The notes under the pieces were generated by a model that was not told where the DNA came from, did no database searches, and saw only the letters and a program-made list of their open reading frames with translations. Both the position numbers and the translations under genes were made by a program. Positions 1 through 7,109 of a stretch of DNA of 29,061 nt are shown in pieces. Within the stretch, counting starts at the first letter, position 1. Each line of letters opens with the position of its first letter. The DNA is taken from the NCBI GenBank assembly GCA_027673765.1, contig JAQDWB010000024.1, positions 1 through 29,061 of the forward strand, read 5' to 3'. The DNA is from Coriobacteriaceae bacterium AM113-163. Lineage in GTDB: Bacteria; Actinomycetota; Coriobacteriia; Coriobacteriales; Coriobacteriaceae.

Positions 1-2
1 AC

Positions 3-191
3 CTCGGGACGCTCTTACACCACGTCTGCGCGCGCCACCCGCGGTATCTGATAGAGCCATCGGGAGGCGGCAAAACCGACCGCCTTGTCCTGTATTTGGG
101 GCATAACGCTGCTAAAAACGAACAAGTCATCCCTTCAGCCGAGATTCCTTTGCCGAAGCCGCTTGCTCATTCCTACTTGAAACCGCAATAA
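3..191 (+). CDS. Possible 3' end of an unrecognised gene (partial)
   Basis: One frame stays open from the left edge of the window to a TAA at 189-191, giving about 62 residues that end in PLAHSYLKPQ. The other two forward frames close earlier, at about 51 and 110. I do not recognise the family. The stretch has a plausible protein composition and a Gly-rich GGGK turn, and third codon positions are mildly GC-rich, as in neighbouring genes. No start is visible, so the gene would begin outside the window. It would be convergent with the fucO-type gene, whose terminator lies about 120 bp further on. It could equally be chance open frame in intergenic DNA. Confidence 0.3.
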   Translation, partial: LGTLLHHVCARHPRYLIEPSGGGKTDRLVLYLGHNAAKNEQVIPSAEIPLPKPLAHSYLKPQ

Positions 192-205
192 TCACGTTTT
201 AACTG

Positions 206-247
206 TATGCAACCCACTCGGTCTGCTGAATACTCGCAAAAATGCAC
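206..247. repeat. Dispersed GAATACTC motif, copy 1
   Basis: A 42-bp stretch (starting ATGCA, with GAATACTC in the middle and ending AAAAATGCACG) matches 19384-19425 at about 34 of 42 positions. A third, inverted partial copy of the core lies at 19197-19218. All copies are intergenic. Its role is unknown. Confidence 0.5.
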
Positions 248-311
248 GCTCCCCTTACCTCCACCCGTTCCCGGCATGTTCTTGCCGCCGCTCCAGGAGG
301 TTTCCATGGGA

Positions 312-351
312 CAAAAGAGGCCCCGCCACGCAAAACGCGCAGCGGGGCCTC
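312..351 (-). terminator. Rho-independent terminator of the fucO-type gene
   Basis: A perfect 10-bp stem (GAGGCCCCGC at 317-326, GCGGGGCCTC at 342-351) is followed on the minus strand by TTTTG. It lies about 55 bp after the stop codon of the minus-strand dehydrogenase. Confidence 0.8.
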
Positions 352-404
352 CGACATGTCCGAGGACGATTCTGGGGCTAACGGGCGGGGCCCGCCGAAC
401 CAGG

Positions 405-1571
405 TTAGGCAGCCGGGCAGATCTTCTTGAAGAGCTCGATGACGTCGTCGAGCGTCGCCTCGCGCGGGTTGCCCGGGAAGCAGGCGTCAGCCATGGCGTC
501 CTTGGCCAGGACCTCGATCTCGTCGGCCTTCATGGCCTCGCAGACATGCGGGATGTTCACGTCGGCGGAGAGCTGCTTGACGGCGGCGATAGCGGCGTCG
601 GCAGCCTCGTCGGTGCTCATGCCCGTGGTGTCAACACCCATGGCAACGGCAACCTTGGCCAGGCGCTCAGCGCAAACCGGCTTGTTGAACTCCATGGCAA
701 TCGGCAGCAGCATGGCGCAAGCGACGCCGTGCGGGGTGTCGTAGTGAGCGGACAGGGTGTGAGCCATGGCATGGTCGATGCCCAGGCCAACGTTGGAGAA
801 GCCCATGCCGGCGACATACTGGCCAAGGGCCATGCCCTCGCGGCCGGAGCCGGGCTGGCCGGACTTGGCCTCGGCGACGGAGTCACGCAGGTTCTCGCTG
901 ATCAGCTTAATAGCCTCAAAGTGGAACATGTCGGAGAGCTCCCAAGCGCCCTTGGTGGTGTAGCCCTCGATGGCGTGGGTCAGAGCGTCCATGCCGGTAG
1001 AGGCGGTCAGGCCGGCGGGCATGGAAGCCATCATATCGGGGTCGACGACGGCGACCTCGGGGGCGTCGTTGGTGTCAACGCACACGAACTTGCGGACCTT
1101 CTCGGGGTCGGTGATGACGTAGTTGATGGTCACCTCGGCGGCGGTACCGGCGGTCGTCGGCACAGCGATGGTGAACACGGCGTGGTTCTTAGTGGGAGCA
1201 ACACCCTCGAGGCTGCGGACATCGGCGAACTCGGGGTTGTTGATGATGATGCCGATGGCCTTGGCGGTATCCATGGAGGAGCCGCCACCGATGGTCACGA
1301 TAGCGTCAGCCTCGGCGGCCTTGAAAGCCTCGACGCCGTCCTTGACGTTCTGGATAGTGGGGTTGGGCTTGATCTCGGAGTAGAGGCTCCAAGCAATACC
1401 GGCGGCGTCGAGCTCGTCGGTCACCTTAGCGGTAACGCCAAACTTGACCAGATCGGGGTCGGAGCAGACGAAGATCTTCTTGTAGCCGCGACGCTGGAGC
1501 TCGCCGGGGATCTCCTTGATGGCGCCGGAACCATGATAAGAAATGGTGTTGAGAACGAAACGATTAGCCAT
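405..1571 (-). CDS. fucO: Iron-dependent alcohol dehydrogenase, lactaldehyde reductase type (FucO)
   Basis: This 388-residue group III Fe-dependent alcohol dehydrogenase probably reduces lactaldehyde to 1,2-propanediol with NADH, the sink step of fucose or rhamnose fermentation, in the cytoplasm. The sequence follows E. coli FucO along its length: the start MANR, the NAD-binding GGGSSMDTAK near 95-104, NNPEFADVRSLEG at 111-123, TTAGTAAEVTINYVITD at 139-155, and the end GNPREATLDDVIELF. The metal ligands are visible as D195, H199, H267 and H281, with the 14-residue spacing between the two last histidines seen in FucO. The start has GGGAGG seven bases upstream. The gene is monocistronic: it has its own terminator, and no fucose or rhamnose genes are nearby. 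A broader ethanol or propanediol dehydrogenase role is possible. The family is certain; the substrate is inferred. Confidence 0.85.
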   Translation of the reverse strand: MANRFVLNTISYHGSGAIKEIPGELQRRGYKKIFVCSDPDLVKFGVTAKVTDELDAAGIAWSLYSEIKPNPTIQNVKDGVEAFKAAEADAIVTIGGGSSMDTAKAIGIIINNPEFADVRSLEGVAPTKNHAVFTIAVPTTAGTAAEVTINYVITDPEKVRKFVCVDTNDAPEVAVVDPDMMASMPAGLTASTGMDALTHAIEGYTTKGAWELSDMFHFEAIKLISENLRDSVAEAKSGQPGSGREGMALGQYVAGMGFSNVGLGIDHAMAHTLSAHYDTPHGVACAMLLPIAMEFNKPVCAERLAKVAVAMGVDTTGMSTDEAADAAIAAVKQLSADVNIPHVCEAMKADEIEVLAKDAMADACFPGNPREATLDDVIELFKKICPAA

Positions 1572-1670
1572 TGATAGCCTCCCATCGTGTGCGGGGCACC
1601 CATTACGCCCCGCGCTGCAAGTTCCATCCTAACGCTTTTGAAACAAAAAACGCGTGAGAACGTCAAAAGT

Positions 1671-1686
1671 GTTAAAGCGTTTCAAC
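1671..1686 (-). promoter_or_regulatory. LacI-family-type operator candidate upstream of fucO
   Basis: TTAAAGCGTTTCAA (1672-1685) is a near-palindrome around a central CG, with two mismatched pairs, as in LacI/CcpA-type operators. A related half (AACGCTTTTGAAAC) lies at 1631-1644, and a -35-like TTGACG (minus strand) lies between them. This would fit sugar-responsive or catabolite control of the dehydrogenase. Confidence 0.4.
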
Positions 1687-1806
1687 ATAATAACGGAGCC
1701 CCAGTCCTTCCCTCCCGACAGCAGCGAAGGCTAGATTATAGGAGCAATCGCCCAAAGAATACGACCAACTCAGTCTATAAATTGTTTCTGTTTTAGCAAT
1801 ATATGT

Positions 1807-1835
1807 TTGACAATACGTTTATAAAAGGATACTTT
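1807..1835 (+). promoter_or_regulatory. Promoter candidate for the LURP-one-like gene
   Basis: A perfect -35 box TTGACA (1807-1812) is followed after 17 bp by TACTTT (1830-1835), in very AT-rich DNA. It would give a leader of about 140 nt before the GTG at 1984. The -10 box is weak. Confidence 0.4.
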
Positions 1836-1983
1836 ATAGTAAATAAAATGCATGCAGCAAATAGCGTCATTCATTTTGTTAGAAATTGCCCATGCGGTTA
1901 TTGCAGCTGCATGTACCGCAACGTACAGCGCAATTCTCCGCACGAAGTAGAAGACGGTTCCAATTCGATCGAGGCGATGACGC

Positions 1984-2523
1984 GTGATGGCTACTGGTCC
2001 TAAATCGAGCAAGACGGCTACAAACGAATATCGAATCTCAATTGAAGGTAATCCTTATCCGCATACTCTGGCTCTCATCAACCCAGCGGGAGACAACCTC
2101 AACATCAAAAGACATGGGTTCACGGGTCCACTAGGACAGCTATCGAGTCTTAAATATACCGTTTATGACGATGCGAATGAAAAACTCTTCACTGTCGTCG
2201 ACGGTGGCTTTAGCAACATGCCCAGGGTTGCGCTCATCATCGAACACAAGGAAGTTGCGGTGTTCGATTATGGTCTAAACAGACTTGAGATGAAGTGCGT
2301 AACGAACATACCGAATTACGCAATAAAAGGTAACTTCCTATTTGGAGATTACGATATATTCAGCCAACAGGAAGTGAAGCTATCTTCAGTTATCGTCCTT
2401 CAATGTGATAAACAATCGTGCTTTAGCATACAGGTTTTGGATAAAGCCGAATTAGCCGCCGCAATTGGAATACCTACAGCCATTGCCCTTCTTAGGGCTC
2501 GGATTGAAGAGCATCTCGAATAA
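1984..2523 (+). CDS. LURP-one-related / tubby-like fold protein (putative)
   Basis: This 179-residue soluble protein has no signal peptide or membrane segment. From about residue 55 the pattern is that of the LURP-one-related (LOR) beta-barrel family: Y-x-V-x-D followed by LFTV, then repeated hydrophobic strands, YAIKGNF, DYDIF, and a C-terminal IQVLDKAELAAAIGIPTAIALL that looks like the buried hydrophobic helix of tubby-like folds. Bacterial LOR proteins have no established function. The start is fixed by an in-frame TGA at 1978-1980; GTG 1984 has GAGG nine bases upstream, with ATG 1987 as the alternative. Codon use is strikingly AT-rich compared with every other gene here, which suggests recent acquisition. 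It ends just before a perfect 22-bp hairpin. The family call comes from pattern recognition and is moderate. Confidence 0.6.
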   Translation: MMATGPKSSKTATNEYRISIEGNPYPHTLALINPAGDNLNIKRHGFTGPLGQLSSLKYTVYDDANEKLFTVVDGGFSNMPRVALIIEHKEVAVFDYGLNRLEMKCVTNIPNYAIKGNFLFGDYDIFSQQEVKLSSVIVLQCDKQSCFSIQVLDKAELAAAIGIPTAIALLRARIEEHLE

Positions 2524-2536
2524 ATCGCAAAAAGCA

Positions 2537-2595
2537 GTTCGTAACAACATTCAGGAGCTAGATAGTTTTTCTGGCTCCTGAATGTTGTTACGAAC
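2537..2595. repeat. Perfect 22-bp inverted repeat between convergent genes
   Basis: The arms at 2537-2558 and 2574-2595 are perfectly complementary over 22 bp, with a 15-nt loop. The DNA lies between the stop of the LURP-one-like gene and the stop of the DUF1275 gene. There is no U-tract after either arm, so it is not a canonical intrinsic terminator, although it could end transcription from both sides or act as an RNA-stabilising structure. Confidence 0.75.
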
Positions 2596-2602
2596 ATGCA
2601 CC

Positions 2603-3322
2603 TTAGCGCTTAAGACTCGTGGTCTGCCAGTCAGCTACGATGCGGGCCCATTTCCTGTGCAAGTCGCGTTCGCGATCGATAAACATGATGGCAAACGCGA
2701 TAAACAGCAGCATGCTCGCCACCGCAATGGCGTGCAGCCCCATGCGCTCGATGCACCAGTTGCCCAGCACGGCGCCAAACACAAAGGTGAAGATCACGCC
2801 AAAGTACAGCAGGCCGTTTTCCAAAAAGCCGCGCTTGTGGGTGATGATGTAATCGTCCACGTTTTGCAGGGCGTTGCGCAAGTTGCCGATGCACATGGTC
2901 GTAGCGATGCCGTGACCGTGGATCTTGCGGAAGCTCTCGACCTGCATGCCGCAGGCAAACGAGGTGAGGCAGTTGGCGAGCAGGTTGAAATTGCCGCCCG
3001 GGATAAAGCTCACGCCCAGCAAGATGACGGCTTCAAAGAACACCGTCACTTGGCGCCAGTGAATCACGCTGCCAAACCGTTCGTGTACCAGGTCGGCAAG
3101 CATAATGCCCACGGCAAACGACACCACAGGGAAGAAGTAGCGCCCCGCAAGTGCCCAATTGCCCTCCGAGATGCTCACGCCCACAAGCAGGATGTTGCCC
3201 GTCTGCGCGTTTGCGAAAACATGGTCGCGCCCAATGTACGAATACACATCCATAAAGCCGCCGGCGAGCGCCAGGATAATGCCCAGTTCGATGGACTCCG
3301 ATATCTGTTTGGCACGCTGCAT
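2603..3322 (-). CDS. DUF1275 (YoaK) family membrane protein
   Basis: This 239-residue polytopic inner-membrane protein has about six hydrophobic segments. The N-terminal signature of the DUF1275/YoaK family is present: GGFMDVYSYI (21-30) and VFANAQTGN (35-43), the latter following the first membrane helix. Hydrophobic segments lie near 11-28, 62-80, 93-108, 112-126, 172-190 and 197-215. The function of the family is unknown, though it is sometimes described as permease-like. The open frame extends further upstream, but I start at the ATG preceded by AAGGAGG ten bases away; this gives the usual family length, and the upstream extension has no conserved features. It is divergent from ygiQ. Confidence 0.8.
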   Translation of the reverse strand: MQRAKQISESIELGIILALAGGFMDVYSYIGRDHVFANAQTGNILLVGVSISEGNWALAGRYFFPVVSFAVGIMLADLVHERFGSVIHWRQVTVFFEAVILLGVSFIPGGNFNLLANCLTSFACGMQVESFRKIHGHGIATTMCIGNLRNALQNVDDYIITHKRGFLENGLLYFGVIFTFVFGAVLGNWCIERMGLHAIAVASMLLFIAFAIMFIDRERDLHRKWARIVADWQTTSLKR

Positions 3323-3503
3323 CGTCGTGCATCCTCCTTGTTGACGACCCTCTCGTGCGTTGGCGGAAACATAGCCGCCGTTCATACTGTAACCCATTGA
3401 CAACATGGCGTGCGCGCGAGACGGCTCCTTCGACACGGGGATACACAGTCTGGAAACAAACGGCACCCGCATCGACGCGCCGATCCGCCAGCTCATGTAC
3501 TCC

Positions 3504-3538
3504 ACCAGTCTTTTTAGCCCCGTCCCAAAAAGACTGGT
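3504..3538. repeat. Perfect 12-bp hairpin in the ygiQ leader
   Basis: ACCAGTCTTTTT (3504-3515) and AAAAAGACTGGT (3527-3538) are perfectly complementary around an 11-nt loop (AGCCCCGTCCC). It sits 37 bp before the ygiQ start. It could be a leader attenuator or a remnant of the GGGGAC repeat family, since the loop carries CCCCGTCCC. Confidence 0.6.
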
Positions 3539-3575
3539 TACAATTACGTGCAGCATACTAACAACGGGAGGAATC

Positions 3576-5714
3576 GTGGCAAAAAAGCCCCAGGACGCTC
3601 AGCACAACCAGCACGGCAAGCATGCCCAGCGCGGCCAGCAGCAAAAGCGTGGCGGCAAGGCCCAGGGTGGCCACGCCACTCATGCCCAGGCAGCGCCCTC
3701 ACGCCCCTGGCGTCCGGGCCGCGACAAGTTCCTCCCCGTCAGCCGCGCCGACATGGATGCGCGCGGCTGGGACCAGTGCGACTTTGTCTACATTTGCGGC
3801 GACGCCTACGTGGACCACCCTAGCTTTGGTATGGCCATCGTCAGCCGCGTACTCGACGCGCACGGCTACAAAGTGGGCATCATCTGCCAGCCCGACTGGA
3901 CCGACCCCGCCAGCATCACGGTGCTCGGCGAGCCGCGCCTGGGCTTTCTCGTCAGTGCCGGCAACATGGACTCCATGGTCAACCACTATTCGGTGACCAA
4001 GCACCGCCGCCACACCGACGCCTATACCCCCGGTGGCGAGGAGGGGCACCGCCCCAATCGTGCCGTCACGGTCTACGGCAACCTCATCCGCCAGACGTTC
4101 AAGGACGCCCCCATCATCATCGGCGGCATCGAGGCGAGTCTGCGCCGCCTGGCCCACTACGACTACTGGCAGGATAAGCTCAAGCGCTCGGTGCTGCTCG
4201 ATTCGGGCGCCGACATCCTCATCTACGGCATGGGCGAGCACGCGATCGTCGAGATCGCCGATGCGCTCGACGCGGGCCTGCCCATCGATCAGATCACCTA
4301 TATCAACGGCACCGTCTACCGCACCAGCTCGCTCGACGAGGTCTACGACTACGACCTGCTGCCCAGCTGGGACGACCTTGCCGCCGATAAGCTCAACTAC
4401 GCGCGCAGCTTTAACGTGCAGCAGCAGAACATGGACCCCATCACCGGGCATCGCCTGGTAGAACCCTACCCCAACAGCGTCTATGTGGTGCAGAACCCGC
4501 CGTCCGCGACGCTTACCACCGACGAGATGGACGAGGTGGCCGAACTCCCCTACGCACGCGATTGGCATCCCGATTACGACGCAGCGGGCGGCGTGCCGGC
4601 TTTTGCCGAGATCAAGTTTTCAATCAGCTCCAACCGCGGGTGCTTTGGTGAGTGCTCGTTTTGCGCGCTGACCTTCCACCAGGGCCGCGTACTGCAGATG
4701 CGCAGCCACGACTCGATCATGCGCGAGGCCGAGCTGCTCACGCGCGATCCCGAGTTTAAGGGCTACATCAACGACGTGGGCGGACCGACGGCTAACTTTA
4801 GCCGCCCGGCCTGTGACAAGCAGCTCAAGCACGGCGTGTGCAAGAACAAGCGCTGCCTATGGCCGAGCGTGTGTAAGAACATGGTGGTCGACGAGAGCGG
4901 CTACACGCAGCTGCTGCGCGACCTGCGCCAGCTGCCGGGCGTCAAGAAGGTCTTCGTCCGCAGCGGCATCCGTTTTGACTACACCATGGCCGATGCCTCG
5001 GACGAGTTTTTGCGCGAGCTGCTGGAGCACCATGTCTCGGGCCAGCTACGCGTGGCGCCCGAGCATGTGAGCGACGCGGTGCTCTCCGTGATGGGCAAGC
5101 CGAGCCGCGCCGTCTACGACGCGTTCTGTCGCAAATTTGAGCGCTTGAACCGTGAATACGGACTCAAGCAGTACGTGGTTCCGTACCTGATCTCGAGCCA
5201 CCCCGGCTCGACGATGAAGGAAGCGGTGGAGCTTGCCGAGGCTGTGCGCGACATGGGCTACATGCCCGAGCAGGTGCAGGACTTCTACCCCACCCCGTCC
5301 ACCATGTCGACCTGCATGTACTACACCGGCGTGGACCCGCGCACCATGGAGCCGATCTATGTAGCGCGCGACCCGCACGAGAAGGCCATGCAGCGCGCGC
5401 TCATCCAGTATCGCAAGCCCGAGAACTACAAGCTCGTGCGCGAGGCGCTGGAAAAAGCCGGGCGTCGTGACCTGATCGGCTACACCAAGCATTGCCTGAT
5501 CCGTCCCGTACCGCCGCGCCCGGGCGAGACGTCTGCTGGCGGTGGGCATGGCACCGGCAAGAAGGGCGGCAAGCCGCACGGTGACGCCGGCGCTGGCAAG
5601 GGGCCTAAGGGCAGCAAGGGTCACGGCGGCATGTCGCGCGCGCAGAACACCGCAGGCCGCAACCGCGCAGCTCAGGGGCGTCAGGGTGCCAACGGAGGCG
5701 GTCGCCGCAACTAG
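3576..5714 (+). CDS. ygiQ: YgiQ family radical SAM protein
   Basis: This is a 712-residue radical SAM enzyme of the YgiQ family (UPF0313), whose reaction is unknown. It has a basic, low-complexity N-terminus (1-50), a B12-binding-like N-terminal domain with the family motifs VDHPSFG (79-85) and GGIEASLRRLAHYDYW, then the radical SAM core with the SAM-cluster motif CFGECSFC (C356, C360, C363). A Cys-rich stretch (CKNKRC, SVCKN), VRVAPEHVS-like and QVQDFYPTPST segments follow, as is typical. The last 70 residues are a Gly/Lys/Arg-rich tail, probably disordered. The start is GTG 3576 with GGGAGG four bases upstream; the longer open frame upstream runs through the leader hairpin and is not used. 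It overlaps the convergent CPBP gene by three bases at a shared CTAG. Confidence 0.92.
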   Translation: MAKKPQDAQHNQHGKHAQRGQQQKRGGKAQGGHATHAQAAPSRPWRPGRDKFLPVSRADMDARGWDQCDFVYICGDAYVDHPSFGMAIVSRVLDAHGYKVGIICQPDWTDPASITVLGEPRLGFLVSAGNMDSMVNHYSVTKHRRHTDAYTPGGEEGHRPNRAVTVYGNLIRQTFKDAPIIIGGIEASLRRLAHYDYWQDKLKRSVLLDSGADILIYGMGEHAIVEIADALDAGLPIDQITYINGTVYRTSSLDEVYDYDLLPSWDDLAADKLNYARSFNVQQQNMDPITGHRLVEPYPNSVYVVQNPPSATLTTDEMDEVAELPYARDWHPDYDAAGGVPAFAEIKFSISSNRGCFGECSFCALTFHQGRVLQMRSHDSIMREAELLTRDPEFKGYINDVGGPTANFSRPACDKQLKHGVCKNKRCLWPSVCKNMVVDESGYTQLLRDLRQLPGVKKVFVRSGIRFDYTMADASDEFLRELLEHHVSGQLRVAPEHVSDAVLSVMGKPSRAVYDAFCRKFERLNREYGLKQYVVPYLISSHPGSTMKEAVELAEAVRDMGYMPEQVQDFYPTPSTMSTCMYYTGVDPRTMEPIYVARDPHEKAMQRALIQYRKPENYKLVREALEKAGRRDLIGYTKHCLIRPVPPRPGETSAGGGHGTGKKGGKPHGDAGAGKGPKGSKGHGGMSRAQNTAGRNRAAQGRQGANGGGRRN

Positions 5715-6622
5715 CGAAGTGGTGCACTCGCTGCGTCCATCCCACACGCTTGGCGCAGCGAGCGCATTGCCTCCACCAGGATCACGCCGGCGATCGCGAC
5801 CGTGATTATCACGTCGAGCGGCGTGTTCACAAACCACAGCAACGTCATGAGATACGACCCGGCATTAAAGGCAAAGTGCAGCAGGATCGTGTAGCGGAGC
5901 TTCCCGGTCGTCACGAGCACCCAGCCAAAAATGAGGCCGGCAGCGCCCGCATAGCAGCCCTGCACCCAGTTCATGTGCATAAAACCGAAGATTGCCGCCT
6001 GCAGCACGACCGCCGCGGCGATACCCCACGTGCTCGGGGCCGCCCAGGGCACCATGGCGCCGTCCTGCGCACCCGCACGACGCCGGCGCTTCCAAAGTGG
6101 GCGGCACTGCGGATTAAACGCTCGGAGCGAAAACTCAAAAATGATACCGCGCACCAGCAGCTCCTCGCAAAACGGAGCGCCGAGCACCGTGGTCAGGACG
6201 GCCAGATAGCTCGTGTCACCCATGCCCGTCTCCTCGACAAGTTCGCTGTAGTCGGCCGCGGCCTCGGGCAACAGCGACAGCACGGCGTCGGTCACGTAGC
6301 CAACGACCACCTGCAGGGCAAGGCCAATCACGATAACGCAGACGATGCGCTTCCACGCCCCACGCGCTCCCCCGCCGAGCGGATGCGCGCTTTGCCGGCG
6401 TGCCATAAACGAACGCGGCCACAGATAACGCCACCACAGCAGCGCCATTAAAAACGATGCCATCTGCGCGGCAGCCTGAAGCAATTGAATATCGAGGTCG
6501 TCAATCGAAAAGCCCATGAACACCGATGCGACGCCCAGAGCGGAGAACAAAACCACGCTCAGGGCGATATCGGCAGCGACGACGCCAAAACAGGCAAGCG
6601 CCCAAATCATCGCATTGAGCAT
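5711..6622 (-). CDS. CPBP family intramembrane metalloprotease
   Basis: This 303-residue membrane protein has about seven or eight hydrophobic segments and carries the CPBP/Abi (CAAX protease and bacteriocin-processing) motifs: EELLVRG with E153, E154 and R158; FGFMHMNW with H216; and HFAFNAGS with H249 and N253. These residues form the glutamate/histidine active site of type II CAAX-prenyl-protease-like enzymes. A Lys/Arg-rich loop at 177-184 separates the first two motifs and is longer than usual. Bacterial members act in bacteriocin immunity or peptide processing; no bacteriocin gene is visible here. The start is the ATG with GGAGGAGG five bases upstream. Its stop codon interlocks with that of ygiQ, and no terminator fits between them. 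Confidence 0.88.
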   Translation of the reverse strand: MLNAMIWALACFGVVAADIALSVVLFSALGVASVFMGFSIDDLDIQLLQAAAQMASFLMALLWWRYLWPRSFMARRQSAHPLGGGARGAWKRIVCVIVIGLALQVVVGYVTDAVLSLLPEAAADYSELVEETGMGDTSYLAVLTTVLGAPFCEELLVRGIIFEFSLRAFNPQCRPLWKRRRRAGAQDGAMVPWAAPSTWGIAAAVVLQAAIFGFMHMNWVQGCYAGAAGLIFGWVLVTTGKLRYTILLHFAFNAGSYLMTLLWFVNTPLDVIITVAIAGVILVEAMRSLRQACGMDAASAPLR

Positions 6623-6651
6623 GCCAACCTCCTCCCGACAGCTAGTCATTT

Positions 6652-6720
6652 AAGAACGTCCCCAACGACTAGTCATTGGGGACGTTCTTCAACGACTAGT
6701 TGTTGGGGACAGTCTTTGCC
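6652..6720. repeat. GGGGAC palindromic repeat, two units
   Basis: AAGAACGTCCCCA (6652-6664) and TGGGGACGTTCTT (6677-6689) form a perfect 13-bp stem with a loop containing ACTAGT. A second, direct unit (AACGACTAGTTGTTGGGGAC and onwards, 6691-6720) repeats the right half with few changes. It overlaps the end of the antitoxin gene. Related sequences occur at about 7066, 18154, 25454 and 26078. Confidence 0.75.
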
Positions 6721-6894
6721 AAAGGCCCCGTTGGGCGAGATGTCGAACGGGAAGGTGCCGCAGCGATTGAACGCGGCGATAAACATGCGGATGGCGTTGG
6801 ACGGCGTGGTGCCCACGAGCTGGGTTGCCGCCGCGAAGGCCGCCTTTTCCTCGGGCAAGACCTTCGCGACAACCGGGGTCATGTGTTCTGCCAT
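6673..6894 (-). CDS. RelB/DinJ family antitoxin, orphan with repeat-derived C-terminus
   Basis: This 73-residue protein has the RelB/DinJ ribbon-helix-helix pattern: an N-terminal strand (PVVAKVLPEEKAAF, 7-20), then LVGTTPSNAIRMFIAAF (26-42) and the linker TFPFDIS. Such antitoxins bind a RelE/YafQ-type mRNA interferase and repress their own operon. No toxin gene follows: transcription runs directly into palindromic repeats and the CPBP gene. From about G59 onward the coding sequence lies within the GGGGAC repeat, so the natural C-terminus, which normally wraps the toxin, appears to be replaced. The start is the ATG after AAGGA, seven bases upstream; the longer frame from 6969 is not needed. 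It may be a relic or a solitary regulator. Confidence 0.65.
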   Translation of the reverse strand: MAEHMTPVVAKVLPEEKAAFAAATQLVGTTPSNAIRMFIAAFNRCGTFPFDISPNGAFGKDCPQQLVVEERPQ

Positions 6895-7008
6895 GGCGCT
6901 TCCTTTTTGAAACGACGGTGGTGCGGATAGATGCGGGCCACGCGGCTGGGCGACGGGCTGTGAAGGCAACCCGATTGGCCCGCATCCGGAGTTTGTTTCT
7001 GCGGCGTT

Positions 7009-7037
7009 GGTATTACTTGGTATTCCTAAGTATTACC
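7009..7037 (-). promoter_or_regulatory. Inverted repeat upstream of the antitoxin (operator candidate)
   Basis: GGTATTACTT (7009-7018) and AAGTATTACC (7028-7037) form a 10-bp inverted repeat with one mismatch. The middle carries a third GGTATT. It lies about 115 bp upstream of the antitoxin start and would suit autorepression by a ribbon-helix-helix protein. Confidence 0.4.
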
Positions 7038-7109
7038 CCGCAGATAGAATACCACACCTGACCCCATGGGGACGGAGAAAAACGGATCATTTTGTTGCTA
7101 AGTTAGTAT

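Larger units (their letters stand above)
1572..1983. other. Intergenic region between fucO and the LURP-one-like gene
   Basis: This is a 412-bp divergent intergenic region. The left third holds the fucO operator candidates. From about 1690 it turns AT-rich. A 62-bp span at 1850-1911 has complementary ends (CATGCAGC and GCTGCATG) that could fold as a leader structure. A 66-codon frame at 1803-2003 crosses the promoter candidate and has no ribosome site or recognisable similarity, so I do not call it. Confidence 0.5.

Noticed and set aside
207..1574. A 455-codon forward open frame opposite fucO
   Set aside because: It is antisense to a gene that matches FucO along its whole length, and it begins inside a repeated intergenic motif.
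1803..2003. A 66-codon gene upstream of the LURP-one-like gene
   Set aside because: Its start precedes the -35 box of the best promoter, no ribosome site is present, and the translation is unrecognisable.
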